Origin: Acholeplasmatales bacterium
GTDB lineage: Bacteria; Bacillota_I; Bacilli_A; Izemoplasmatales; Hujiaoplasmataceae
Direction of reading: 5' to 3'
Length of the DNA: 12,544 nt
Assembly: GCA_003477305.1 (NCBI GenBank)
Contig: DMTN01000064.1
Coordinates: 27,953-40,496, forward strand
The number at the start of each line of letters is the position of its first letter. Within the stretch, counting starts at the first letter, position 1. Shown here piece after piece: positions 6,217 to 12,544 of this stretch. The translations under genes were made by a program, and so were the position numbers. The notes beneath the pieces are model-generated. The model saw only the letters and a list, made by a program, of their open reading frames with translations, was not told where the DNA came from and made no database searches.

Positions 6217-6859
6217 AAATCAGATCGATGATATCAAGGATCGTGGTGAGGCGATATCGCGCTTCGGGACAATGGGTGGCGTCCCCGATCGCGACAGGAA
6301 TCATCCCGGCGGTTACCGCCGCACGGATCCCGGCGACGGCGTCTTCGACGACGAGGCACAAGGCAGGCGCGACGCCGATGCGGAGCGCCGCTTTGAGGAA
6401 GACTTCGGGATCGGGCTTGCTTTTGGTGATCTCGTTGCCATCGACGACGGCATCGAAGGTTTCCGCGAGTCCGAGTCGCCCAAGGATCAATCGCGCGTTC
6501 TTGCTTGAGGAACCGATCGCGATCGGCAGGCCACGGGTCTTCAAGGCGGCAAGTACTTCCGGGACGCCGGGAGGCAGATCCTTCGGCGTGATCGCCTCAA
6601 GCGACCGGACATAGACACTGTTCTTGAACGTTGCCATTTCCGCTTTTTCGGCAACCGTATATGCTTTTTTCGTCGCTTCAAGAATGATGTCGAGCGACTC
6701 CATCCGCGACACGCCGCGGAGGCGGTGGTTGATGGTGCGGTCGAAAGGAATCCCCTCGCGATCGGCGAGCGCTTTCCAGCCGCGGTAGTGGAGTTCGTCG
6801 GTGGAGACGAGGACCCCGTCGAGATCGAAGACGATACCCTGCGGTTTCAATCGCTCCAC
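6215..6859 (-). CDS. pgmB: Beta-phosphoglucomutase
   Basis: PgmB interconverts beta-glucose 1-phosphate and glucose 6-phosphate through beta-glucose 1,6-bisphosphate, feeding phosphorolysis products into glycolysis. The HAD-fold motifs are present: FDLDGV with nucleophile Asp12 and general acid/base Asp14, HAD motif II at SSSKNA (117-122), Lys148 in KSKPDP, and EDAVAG with Glu172/Asp173 for magnesium. The cap signature GVSRMESLDIIL (49-60) and His24 are typical of beta-PGM rather than other HAD phosphatases. Length 214 against about 221 in Lactococcus. The start is GTG (6857-6859), supported by GGAGG (6869-6873) nine bases upstream; it overlaps the end of the preceding GH65 gene by 13 bases. 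GH65 enzymes release the beta anomer, so this neighbour confirms the pathway. Confidence 0.95.
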   Translation of the reverse strand: MERLKPQGIVFDLDGVLVSTDELHYRGWKALADREGIPFDRTINHRLRGVSRMESLDIILEATKKAYTVAEKAEMATFKNSVYVRSLEAITPKDLPPGVPEVLAALKTRGLPIAIGSSSKNARLILGRLGLAETFDAVVDGNEITKSKPDPEVFLKAALRIGVAPALCLVVEDAVAGIRAAVTAGMIPVAIGDATHCPEARYRLTTILDIIDLI

Positions 6860-9030
6860 TTGATTACGCCTCCGTTTTTGGTGACCTCGACGGTCGCGGT
6901 GCGCGTTCCCGTCGCGATCTTGAAGGTCAGACCGGTGATCGCCTTGGGAAGCCGGGTATCGAGGCGGATCTTGCCGGCGGCGTAACGAAGTCCGGCAAAT
7001 CCATAGATCGCGACGAGATAAGCGCCTCCCGATGCCGCGGGATGGGTCCCGCCGATGTAGATGCCGCCGGCGTAGGATTTGCCTTCGCCGAGGATGTCGA
7101 TCATCGCACTCTTCAAAAACAGCGGATAGCCGTACTCGGTTTCGCCGATGGCAGCGGCGACGAGCGCGTACATCGAAGCCGACAGACTCGAACCATGCTC
7201 GGTCCGCGGTTCGTAATAGGTCCAGTTGGCCTTCTTGATCCGGTCGGGGTAATCTTCCGGAAACAGCGCCAGCATCGTGACGACGTCCGCCTGCTTGATC
7301 ACCTGCGTCGGGGTAACGACGCCGTTGGGGCCGCCGAGATACTCGTTTTCATGCTGGATGCGCGCCTTGACGGCGTCGACGGTTGCGTCTTCGAGATGGA
7401 AGTAGCCTTGGAACTGGGCGATCAGTCCGTGTTCGTCGGGCGTCGGGACGTACAGTTTGGCGGCGACGCGGGTCGCCTTCTGGACGATCCCGGCGTATTT
7501 CTTTTCAGCGAACAATTTTGTGACGAACGGATTGTCCTTTTTGCGCATCGCCGCCACGGCGCGGACGGCGCCCTGGAGGGTGTGGTGGATCAAGCGGTTC
7601 GTATAGGCGTTGTCGTTCACGCCTTCGTGGTATTCGTCGGGTCCGATGACGCAAGGAACGTGGTATAGTCCGTCCCGACGGTCAAGTTTCACATAGGACA
7701 GGTAGAAGCGGACGGATTCGAGCAGCATCTCAAGACCGCCCTCGGCGAGCACCGACAGATCCTTCGTGCGGTCAAGATAATTCAGCGCCGCATAGACGAC
7801 ATCGCCGGTGATGTGGATCTGCTGCTCCTTGAAAAAGGTGCGGATCGGTTCTTTGGTAACGGGATCGGTGACATTGAAGTCGCTGCAGGCATCATCGCCG
7901 GTTTCCTGCGACTCCCAAGCGTAGAACGCTCCTAGATAGCCATACTGCTTCGCCTTGCGGAGCGCTCCCGCCAGGGTGTGGACGCGGTACATGACGCAGT
8001 TGCGGGCGGCTTCCAAATCGGTATTCAGGTAAAACGGCATCATGAACATCTCGGTATCCCAGAAAATCGCACCTTTGTAGACCTGTCCCGAAAGCCCGCG
8101 CGCCGGAACGGAATGAAACGCGTCCCGCGGGCGGATCGAGATGAGGTGGTAGATGCTGTTGCGGAGCCCGAGTTGTGCTTCCTCGGCGCCGCGGACGCGG
8201 ACGTCGGAAATCGTCCATTTTGCCTTCCACCACGCCGCGTTTTCCGCCTTGATGGATCGGTAGCCGTGTTTTTTGGCAGCTCGGACGAGTTCGATTGCCT
8301 CGGACGCGGTGTTTTCGCCACCATAGGTGACGGCGGCGAAACGGATCATCGAATACGTGACGCCGGATTCGGCCCGAAAGCGGAAGACGCGGACAAACCG
8401 ATTGTCCTCCCAGACCGGCTTGGCGGTCACGGTCAGGTCGGTCACGGTCACTTCGGCAACCACGACGGGAATCGCGAGTTCAAGCGTCCGACTGGTCAGA
8501 TAGGATGCGTCGTAATGCGTTGCGCCTTTCGGTTTCGCAAGATGCGGACCATTGATGTCGTAGACGTCCGCATCGATCCCGGTGCAGAGTTCAAGGTCGG
8601 CGGAAGTCGATACGGAGAAACTGTATTTCGTGACGATCAGGCGTTTTTCCGCTTGCACGGCGAAGCGTTCGGAAGCGATCTTGACGACCGTCGTCCCGAT
8701 CATGAAGCGGGACTCGCGGAAGTGCGTGCCGCACTCCATGTCGATGCCTTGGGTATGTTCCGTCGGCGCGATCGTGTTTGGATGAATCAAGGTGGAGTTG
8801 ACCTTCAACGTGGTATAAAACGGGTTATAGGCATTGATCGGTTCACGCCACTTCGATCCCTGCCGGTCATAGAGGCCGGCGATGTTCAGTGCGACCATGT
8901 CGGTGGCGGCACCCTCATCGAGCGTCCCGCGATAGCCGAAATAACCGTTTCCGATCAGAAAACGGTTGCCGTTTTTGACACTGTCTTCCACCAGGAAGCG
9001 GTCCGTTCGGACGACGAATCCGGGTTTCAT
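6847..9030 (-). CDS. GH65 glycoside phosphorylase A (alpha-glucosyl disaccharide phosphorylase)
   Basis: GH65 phosphorylases cleave alpha-glucosides with phosphate, with inversion, giving beta-glucose 1-phosphate. The 727 residues show the family layout: N-terminal beta-sandwich with NGYFGYRGTLDEG, linker helices, (alpha/alpha)6 catalytic barrel and short C-terminal beta domain. FWDTE is at 323-327; GPDEYH at 463-468 holds the general acid Glu466; IKQADVV and YEPRTEHGSSLS (His612, Ser614, Ser615) match the segments lining the phosphate site. No signal peptide is seen, so it is cytosolic. The barrel insert with ENEYLGGPNGVV is unlike the neighbouring GH65 enzyme. Its ATG overlaps the upstream stop as ATGA with no ribosome binding site, implying coupled translation. 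Specificity (maltose, kojibiose, nigerose, trehalose or other) cannot be settled by eye. Confidence 0.93.
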   Translation of the reverse strand: MKPGFVVRTDRFLVEDSVKNGNRFLIGNGYFGYRGTLDEGAATDMVALNIAGLYDRQGSKWREPINAYNPFYTTLKVNSTLIHPNTIAPTEHTQGIDMECGTHFRESRFMIGTTVVKIASERFAVQAEKRLIVTKYSFSVSTSADLELCTGIDADVYDINGPHLAKPKGATHYDASYLTSRTLELAIPVVVAEVTVTDLTVTAKPVWEDNRFVRVFRFRAESGVTYSMIRFAAVTYGGENTASEAIELVRAAKKHGYRSIKAENAAWWKAKWTISDVRVRGAEEAQLGLRNSIYHLISIRPRDAFHSVPARGLSGQVYKGAIFWDTEMFMMPFYLNTDLEAARNCVMYRVHTLAGALRKAKQYGYLGAFYAWESQETGDDACSDFNVTDPVTKEPIRTFFKEQQIHITGDVVYAALNYLDRTKDLSVLAEGGLEMLLESVRFYLSYVKLDRRDGLYHVPCVIGPDEYHEGVNDNAYTNRLIHHTLQGAVRAVAAMRKKDNPFVTKLFAEKKYAGIVQKATRVAAKLYVPTPDEHGLIAQFQGYFHLEDATVDAVKARIQHENEYLGGPNGVVTPTQVIKQADVVTMLALFPEDYPDRIKKANWTYYEPRTEHGSSLSASMYALVAAAIGETEYGYPLFLKSAMIDILGEGKSYAGGIYIGGTHPAASGGAYLVAIYGFAGLRYAAGKIRLDTRLPKAITGLTFKIATGTRTATVEVTKNGGVIKWSD

Positions 9031-11303
9031 CGCAAGAACACGGTGGTGCCGGCCGACAAAAGCACCTTCTCGCGGTCGACCATGATCGGGACGGGAAGCT
9101 CCCGGTCGGCCGTAATCGCGATTTTTGTCGCATCGACCGCGACCAGGAGTTCGACGCCGCGGTAGACGAGGTGGAATGAATAGGCGCGCCAGCGCGAAGG
9201 CAGTTTCGGCGCAAGCCGGAGCAGGTCGCCGTCGCTTCGCAGTCCGCCGAACCCGTAGACGATGTTCACCCAGGCGGCGGCGATCGAAGTGAGGTGCAGG
9301 CCTTCGGAGGCGTTCCGATTGAAATCGTCGAGATCCATGCGGGTCGCGAATTCAAAGAAGTTCGCCGCCTCCGCATCCTTTCCGAGTTCGTAGGCGAGAA
9401 CGGAGTGGATCGAGGGCGAGAGCGATGACTCATGGATGCACCGCGGTTCATAGAACTCGTAGTTGGCGAGCTTGACGGCGGCAGAAAAACGCGAATTGTG
9501 GAGGAACATGAACATCAACACGTCCGGCTGCTTGATCATATCGTTGCGATAGATGCGGTCGTAACTCCAGTGGGCGTAAAGCGGGAACTCCTGCTCGGGA
9601 ATCTTTTTGATGTCGACGTGCGGCAAATCATAGTACCCCTGGTGCTGTTCGTAAAGTTTTGTTTCGGGATCGTAAGGCACGTAGGTCTTGTCCATCGCCT
9701 CGCGGATCGCGGTCGTCTCGGCGACGGACCACCCCGTTTTCGCGATGACTTCGAGGTACTTGTCAGGCCAGTTCTTCTGAATCCGGGCGAGCGCCTTCAA
9801 GGTCGTTTCAAACGTCATCATACCCATGTAGTTGGTGTATGCGTTGTGGTTCACCATCATCTGAAATTCATCCGGACCCATCACGCCGTAGAACCCGAAT
9901 TTCGTGCGGTCGGGATTGTAGTCGCCGCGCGCTAGCAGATACCGGCTGATTTCGATCAGCCTCTCAAGCCCATATGCGGCGAGGAACGCTTCGTCGCCGG
10001 TGTTTCGGACGTAGTGGTCGATCCCGAAAGCGACTGCCGTCGACGGCTGCGGCTGAAGCGAGGCATGCTGCCAAAGCGCGCAGGATTCGTAGCCGTTTAA
10101 GGTCGCGATCGGATAACAGGCGCCCTTGAGGTCGAGTTCTTTCGCCCGCTCCCTCGCCTGCGATAGCGTGTTGTAGCGGAACAGCAACAGATTCTTCGCC
10201 GCGTCCGGCGCGGAAAAGAGATAGAATGGGAGACCATACGTTTCGGTGTCCCAGAAGGCGTGTCCGCTGTAAGCTTCGCCGGTGAGGCCTTTGGCGCCGA
10301 TGTTGTTTTTCGGATCGAAGCCGTGGTAGGTTTGGGCGAGCTGGAAAAGACAGAAGCGGATTCCCTGCTGGTCCTTCGCGTCGCCGTCGATGTGGACGTC
10401 GATCGCGTTCCACAGGTGATCGAAATAACCGACGTTCCGCTGAAGCGATTCCTCATACCCTGGTTGGTCGGACAGATGCGCCATGCCGCGTTCCCAGAGG
10501 TCGCCGGCGGCGGTATCCGGAGCCTTTTCGACCTGGTTCTGCACGATCCGGTCGACGCGGCGCGAGGTCCCTTCGGAAAGGGTGAAGGAAAACGCCTGGC
10601 CGATGCCCTTGGAAAGGCGGAATTCGGCGGTGGAAAGCGATTCGGAAATCGCGAGCCGGAATCCCGTGAAGAGCCGCTGGCCGTTGGGCAACGCGCCGAT
10701 CATCGCGGTGCGCCCGGAAAGCGACGCGCCGGCTTCGATCGTCCAGAAATTGAAGCGGCCCCAATGAACGATCGAAAAATCGGTCGACATCCGGACGTTG
10801 ATGTTCGGGTTTCCCTGAACGGCGCGGAAAACGATGCGTTGATAGTTCTGTTCCGGCCGGTCCATCGCGAGGAAGCGCGCAAAGGTGAGTTCGATCTCAT
10901 TGCCGACGGGTGACGTCCAACGGTAGCAGCGGACCAGTTCGCCGGTCCGGAAATCAAGCGTGCGGGAAAACCCGCGGACCGCGGGCGACAACACCACCGG
11001 CGCGCCATCGACCGTGATTTCGGTTTTCAACCAGTTCGCCGCGTTGATCATGTAGTGGACCTTCTTGGTGATGCCGCGATAGCCGGTCTCGGTCTGGTCG
11101 GGGGCGTCGGCGTACAGCCCATTGTAATAGGTGCCCAGAAGCGATCGATCGGTGGTTCCCTCTTCGGGAAAACCACGCACGCCGGTATATTCGTTGGCGA
11201 GCGAAAAAAGCGACTCCGAGACCTGGCTCTCGGCCGCGTGATATCCGGTCTCCCGGATTTTCCATGGATCGATATCGATGTAGCGGTTCGGTGTCTTGCC
11301 CAT
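9027..11303 (-). CDS. GH65 glycoside phosphorylase B (maltose-phosphorylase-like subgroup)
   Basis: A second, divergent GH65 enzyme of 758 residues. Segments resemble what I recall of maltose phosphorylases: QGIRFCLFQLAQTYHGFDPK with IGAKGLTGEAYSG, FWDTETYGLPFY (FWDTE 350-354), a HWSYDRIYRNDMIKQPDV stretch and HESSLSPSIHS (His624) followed by a RMDLDDFN...GLHLTS run. The general acid is Glu479 in GPDEFQMMVNHN (Phe-Gln where the partner enzyme has Tyr-His), and the usual IKQAD is IKQPD. These changes near the active site may reflect another acceptor sugar. Cytosolic, no signal peptide. The ATG has AGGAG (11310-11314) six bases upstream, overlapping the stop codon of the permease gene; nine bases separate the two genes. 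Catalytic family is certain; calling it maltose phosphorylase would go beyond the evidence. Confidence 0.93.
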   Translation of the reverse strand: MGKTPNRYIDIDPWKIRETGYHAAESQVSESLFSLANEYTGVRGFPEEGTTDRSLLGTYYNGLYADAPDQTETGYRGITKKVHYMINAANWLKTEITVDGAPVVLSPAVRGFSRTLDFRTGELVRCYRWTSPVGNEIELTFARFLAMDRPEQNYQRIVFRAVQGNPNINVRMSTDFSIVHWGRFNFWTIEAGASLSGRTAMIGALPNGQRLFTGFRLAISESLSTAEFRLSKGIGQAFSFTLSEGTSRRVDRIVQNQVEKAPDTAAGDLWERGMAHLSDQPGYEESLQRNVGYFDHLWNAIDVHIDGDAKDQQGIRFCLFQLAQTYHGFDPKNNIGAKGLTGEAYSGHAFWDTETYGLPFYLFSAPDAAKNLLLFRYNTLSQARERAKELDLKGACYPIATLNGYESCALWQHASLQPQPSTAVAFGIDHYVRNTGDEAFLAAYGLERLIEISRYLLARGDYNPDRTKFGFYGVMGPDEFQMMVNHNAYTNYMGMMTFETTLKALARIQKNWPDKYLEVIAKTGWSVAETTAIREAMDKTYVPYDPETKLYEQHQGYYDLPHVDIKKIPEQEFPLYAHWSYDRIYRNDMIKQPDVLMFMFLHNSRFSAAVKLANYEFYEPRCIHESSLSPSIHSVLAYELGKDAEAANFFEFATRMDLDDFNRNASEGLHLTSIAAAWVNIVYGFGGLRSDGDLLRLAPKLPSRWRAYSFHLVYRGVELLVAVDATKIAITADRELPVPIMVDREKVLLSAGTTVFLR

Positions 11304-11312
11304 GTCGTACTC

Positions 11313-12251
11313 CTATTCCCGCAGCCCCGACGTCGCCACGCTCGCCGAGATCCGTTTCTGGAAGAGGGCGAAGAGGAGAATCGGCGGTATGACCGCGAAC
11401 ATGATCGTCATCAGTTTTTCCTGCAGGGTGACCTGCGCCATCTGGTCGCCGTACATGTGGTAGAGGCGGACCATGATCGGCTGTTCGGTCTGGGTGATCT
11501 GCGTCATCAAGGATGGCAGTAGGAAGTCGCTCCAGGCCGCGTTCATCGTGAAGATCGCGACGACCGCGATGATCGGGAAGGCAAGCGGCGCAAGGATGTA
11601 GCGAAACATCTGGAGGCGGTTCGCACCATCGATCTGAGCCGCCTCGAAGAGCGCGCGGGGAATCGAATTGAAATAGACTTTGAAGAGCACGTAATAGTAG
11701 GCGTTCGCGCCGTAGATGAGCCAAAGCGGAATATACGAGAAGTAGGGGATGGTCCAGACATTCGTGCCGAACAGCTCCGTCAGGATATCGAATGAGCCGA
11801 TGATGTTCATATAGAGCGGCGAGATGTTGATGATCGCGGGGATCAAAAGCGTCGCCGTCACGAAGGCGTCGACGAGCTTCGCCCCCTTCGGACGGATCAC
11901 GGCCACGGCGTAGGCAAGCAGACCGTTGAAGACGATGGCGCAGACGACCGCGCCGATGATCAGAAAGAGCGAGTTCAGGTAGTACCGTCCGAATCGGAAT
12001 TCCGACCAGACGCGTCCGATGACGGATAGATCGAACGTTTCCGGGAAGAGCCGGAACTCGTCGGTGAGGACCGCCGTCGGATCCTTAAAACAGGACAAGA
12101 ACAGCCACAGCGGCGGGAATACGGCAATGACGGCGAACGCGAGCAAAACGGCGATGAAGACGCCGTAGAGAATCCGGGTTTTGACATCTTTGTAATCGGA
12201 GAAGATGAAGACGCCGCCGGTCTTGTGCGAAAGTCTACCCACGGGCTTCAC
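11313..12251 (-). CDS. Carbohydrate ABC transporter permease, MalG type
   Basis: An inner-membrane permease of the binding-protein-dependent sugar importer class (CUT1). About six membrane segments are visible, roughly at 27-50, 92-117, 127-148, 172-196, 222-243 and 282-297. The cytoplasmic loop with the EAA motif, EAAQIDGANRLQMFRYILAPLAFP, starts at 203 and contacts the ATPase. A NSLFLIIGAVV segment after a periplasmic loop and a short polar tail ending QKRISASVATSGLRE are typical of MalG. The given start is a GTG that overlaps the preceding permease gene by 17 bases; only a weak GGAAG lies upstream, and a second in-frame GTG three codons later (12240-12242) is equally possible. The first 24 residues are thus uncertain. 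Its substrate is inferred from the GH65/pgmB neighbours to be an alpha-glucosyl oligosaccharide. Confidence 0.93.
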   Translation of the reverse strand: MKPVGRLSHKTGGVFIFSDYKDVKTRILYGVFIAVLLAFAVIAVFPPLWLFLSCFKDPTAVLTDEFRLFPETFDLSVIGRVWSEFRFGRYYLNSLFLIIGAVVCAIVFNGLLAYAVAVIRPKGAKLVDAFVTATLLIPAIINISPLYMNIIGSFDILTELFGTNVWTIPYFSYIPLWLIYGANAYYYVLFKVYFNSIPRALFEAAQIDGANRLQMFRYILAPLAFPIIAVVAIFTMNAAWSDFLLPSLMTQITQTEQPIMVRLYHMYGDQMAQVTLQEKLMTIMFAVIPPILLFALFQKRISASVATSGLRE

Positions 12252-12544
12252 CCGCTTCCGGCTTGTTTCTGGTCAGACGGAGATAGACGATCGTTAGCGA
12301 AAACAGCATCAGGCTGACGACCACGCCCATCGCCGCGCCGCGCGCGATTTCCATATCCTGGATCGCGGTTTCGTAGAGAATCTGCAGAAGCGAGATAGAA
12401 TATGGGTTCTGCTTCGTCAGCATGAGCGGCTCGTAGAATACCTGGAAGACGACGATGACCTGCAGGATCAAGAGCGTCTTCACGTTTTCGAGAATCGTCG
12501 GAATCGTGACGATCTTGATCCGCTGCCAGGCGTTCGCGCCTTCG
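12235..12544 (-). CDS. Carbohydrate ABC transporter permease, MalF type, C-terminal part (5' end outside window)
   Basis: Only the last 102 residues are in the window; the frame is open to the right edge, so the GTG at 12481-12483 is an internal valine rather than a start. It begins inside the EAA loop (EGANAWQRIKIVTIPTI), followed by the KTLLILQVIVVFQVFYEPLML membrane segment, a periplasmic loop with TKQNPYSISLLQILYETAI, and a final helix GAAMGVVVSLMLFSLTIVYLRL with a short charged tail. This is the standard C-terminal half of MalF-like CUT1 permeases, and it forms the heterodimer with the MalG-type protein encoded by the overlapping next gene. The usual binding protein gene would be expected further upstream, outside the window. 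Confidence 0.9.
   Translation of the reverse strand, partial: EGANAWQRIKIVTIPTILENVKTLLILQVIVVFQVFYEPLMLTKQNPYSISLLQILYETAIQDMEIARGAAMGVVVSLMLFSLTIVYLRLTRNKPEAGEARG

Noticed and set aside
7978..10913. Several + strand open frames of 150-395 codons opposite the GH65 genes
   Set aside because: Same shadow effect; translations show no recognisable domains while the minus strand encodes clear GH65 motifs throughout.
1..12544. Use of UGA as tryptophan, considered because of possible Mollicutes affinity
   Set aside because: UGA ends several genes at places where family lengths agree and where the next gene's start overlaps or follows at once, and tryptophans in the conserved motifs are written UGG.
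1..12544. CRISPR arrays, tRNA/rRNA genes, insertion sequences, phage or defence genes
   Set aside because: No regularly spaced repeats, cloverleaf-like sequences, transposase motifs or terminal inverted repeats were seen; apart from the short spacers, the whole window is accounted for by ordinary metabolic and ribosome-related genes.

Overview
The window reads as chromosomal DNA of a low-complexity-free, GC-rich bacterium (GC-rich by eye), most likely a Bacillota or Mollicutes-related lineage. Reasons: AGGAGG-type ribosome binding sites, near-consensus sigma-A style promoters (TTGACA/TATAAT) standing out from GC-rich coding DNA, short U-tailed hairpin terminators, and Gram-positive style gene content (LiaF-like membrane protein, GH65 phosphorylases with beta-phosphoglucomutase, MalF/MalG-type permeases). 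UGA is used as a stop for several genes (ends at 429, 2615, 5753, 6847, 9027), so the standard bacterial code fits and a Mycoplasma-type code does not. I cannot name the genus.

Layout. The left edge (1-429, + strand) holds the C-terminal part of a PAP2-family membrane phosphatase/phosphotransferase, closed by a hairpin terminator. Everything else is on the minus strand and should be read from right to left. At the far right is a sugar catabolic operon that enters from outside the window: the end of a MalF-type permease (12235-12544), a MalG-type permease (11313-12251), two different GH65 glycoside phosphorylases (9027-11303 and 6847-9030), and beta-phosphoglucomutase pgmB (6215-6859). The genes overlap or nearly touch, and the unit ends in a terminator over the pgmB stop. 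Its binding protein, ATPase and regulator are not in the window.

Next come two tandem promoters (6138-6166 and 6075-6104) that drive a four-gene unit: LiaF-like small membrane protein, HIT hydrolase, RluA-family pseudouridine synthase, and the ribosome-associated GTPase typA. A hairpin after typA doubles as the upstream region of the pyk promoter. Pyruvate kinase (1125-2549) and ridA (540-917) follow as single-gene units, each with its own promoter signal and terminator.

How the genes work together. The sugar operon makes chemical sense as a phosphorolytic route: an alpha-glucosyl oligosaccharide is imported by the ABC transporter, cleaved in the cytoplasm by inverting GH65 enzymes to beta-glucose 1-phosphate plus free sugar, and PgmB converts this to glucose 6-phosphate for glycolysis, whose last step (pyruvate kinase) is encoded nearby. 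The two GH65 enzymes are clearly divergent, so the system probably handles two linkages or a stepwise substrate; the actual sugar cannot be read from the sequence. The rest is housekeeping. The most unusual non-coding signal is a 22-bp hairpin core present in identical form in the terminators of the PAP2 gene and pyk.
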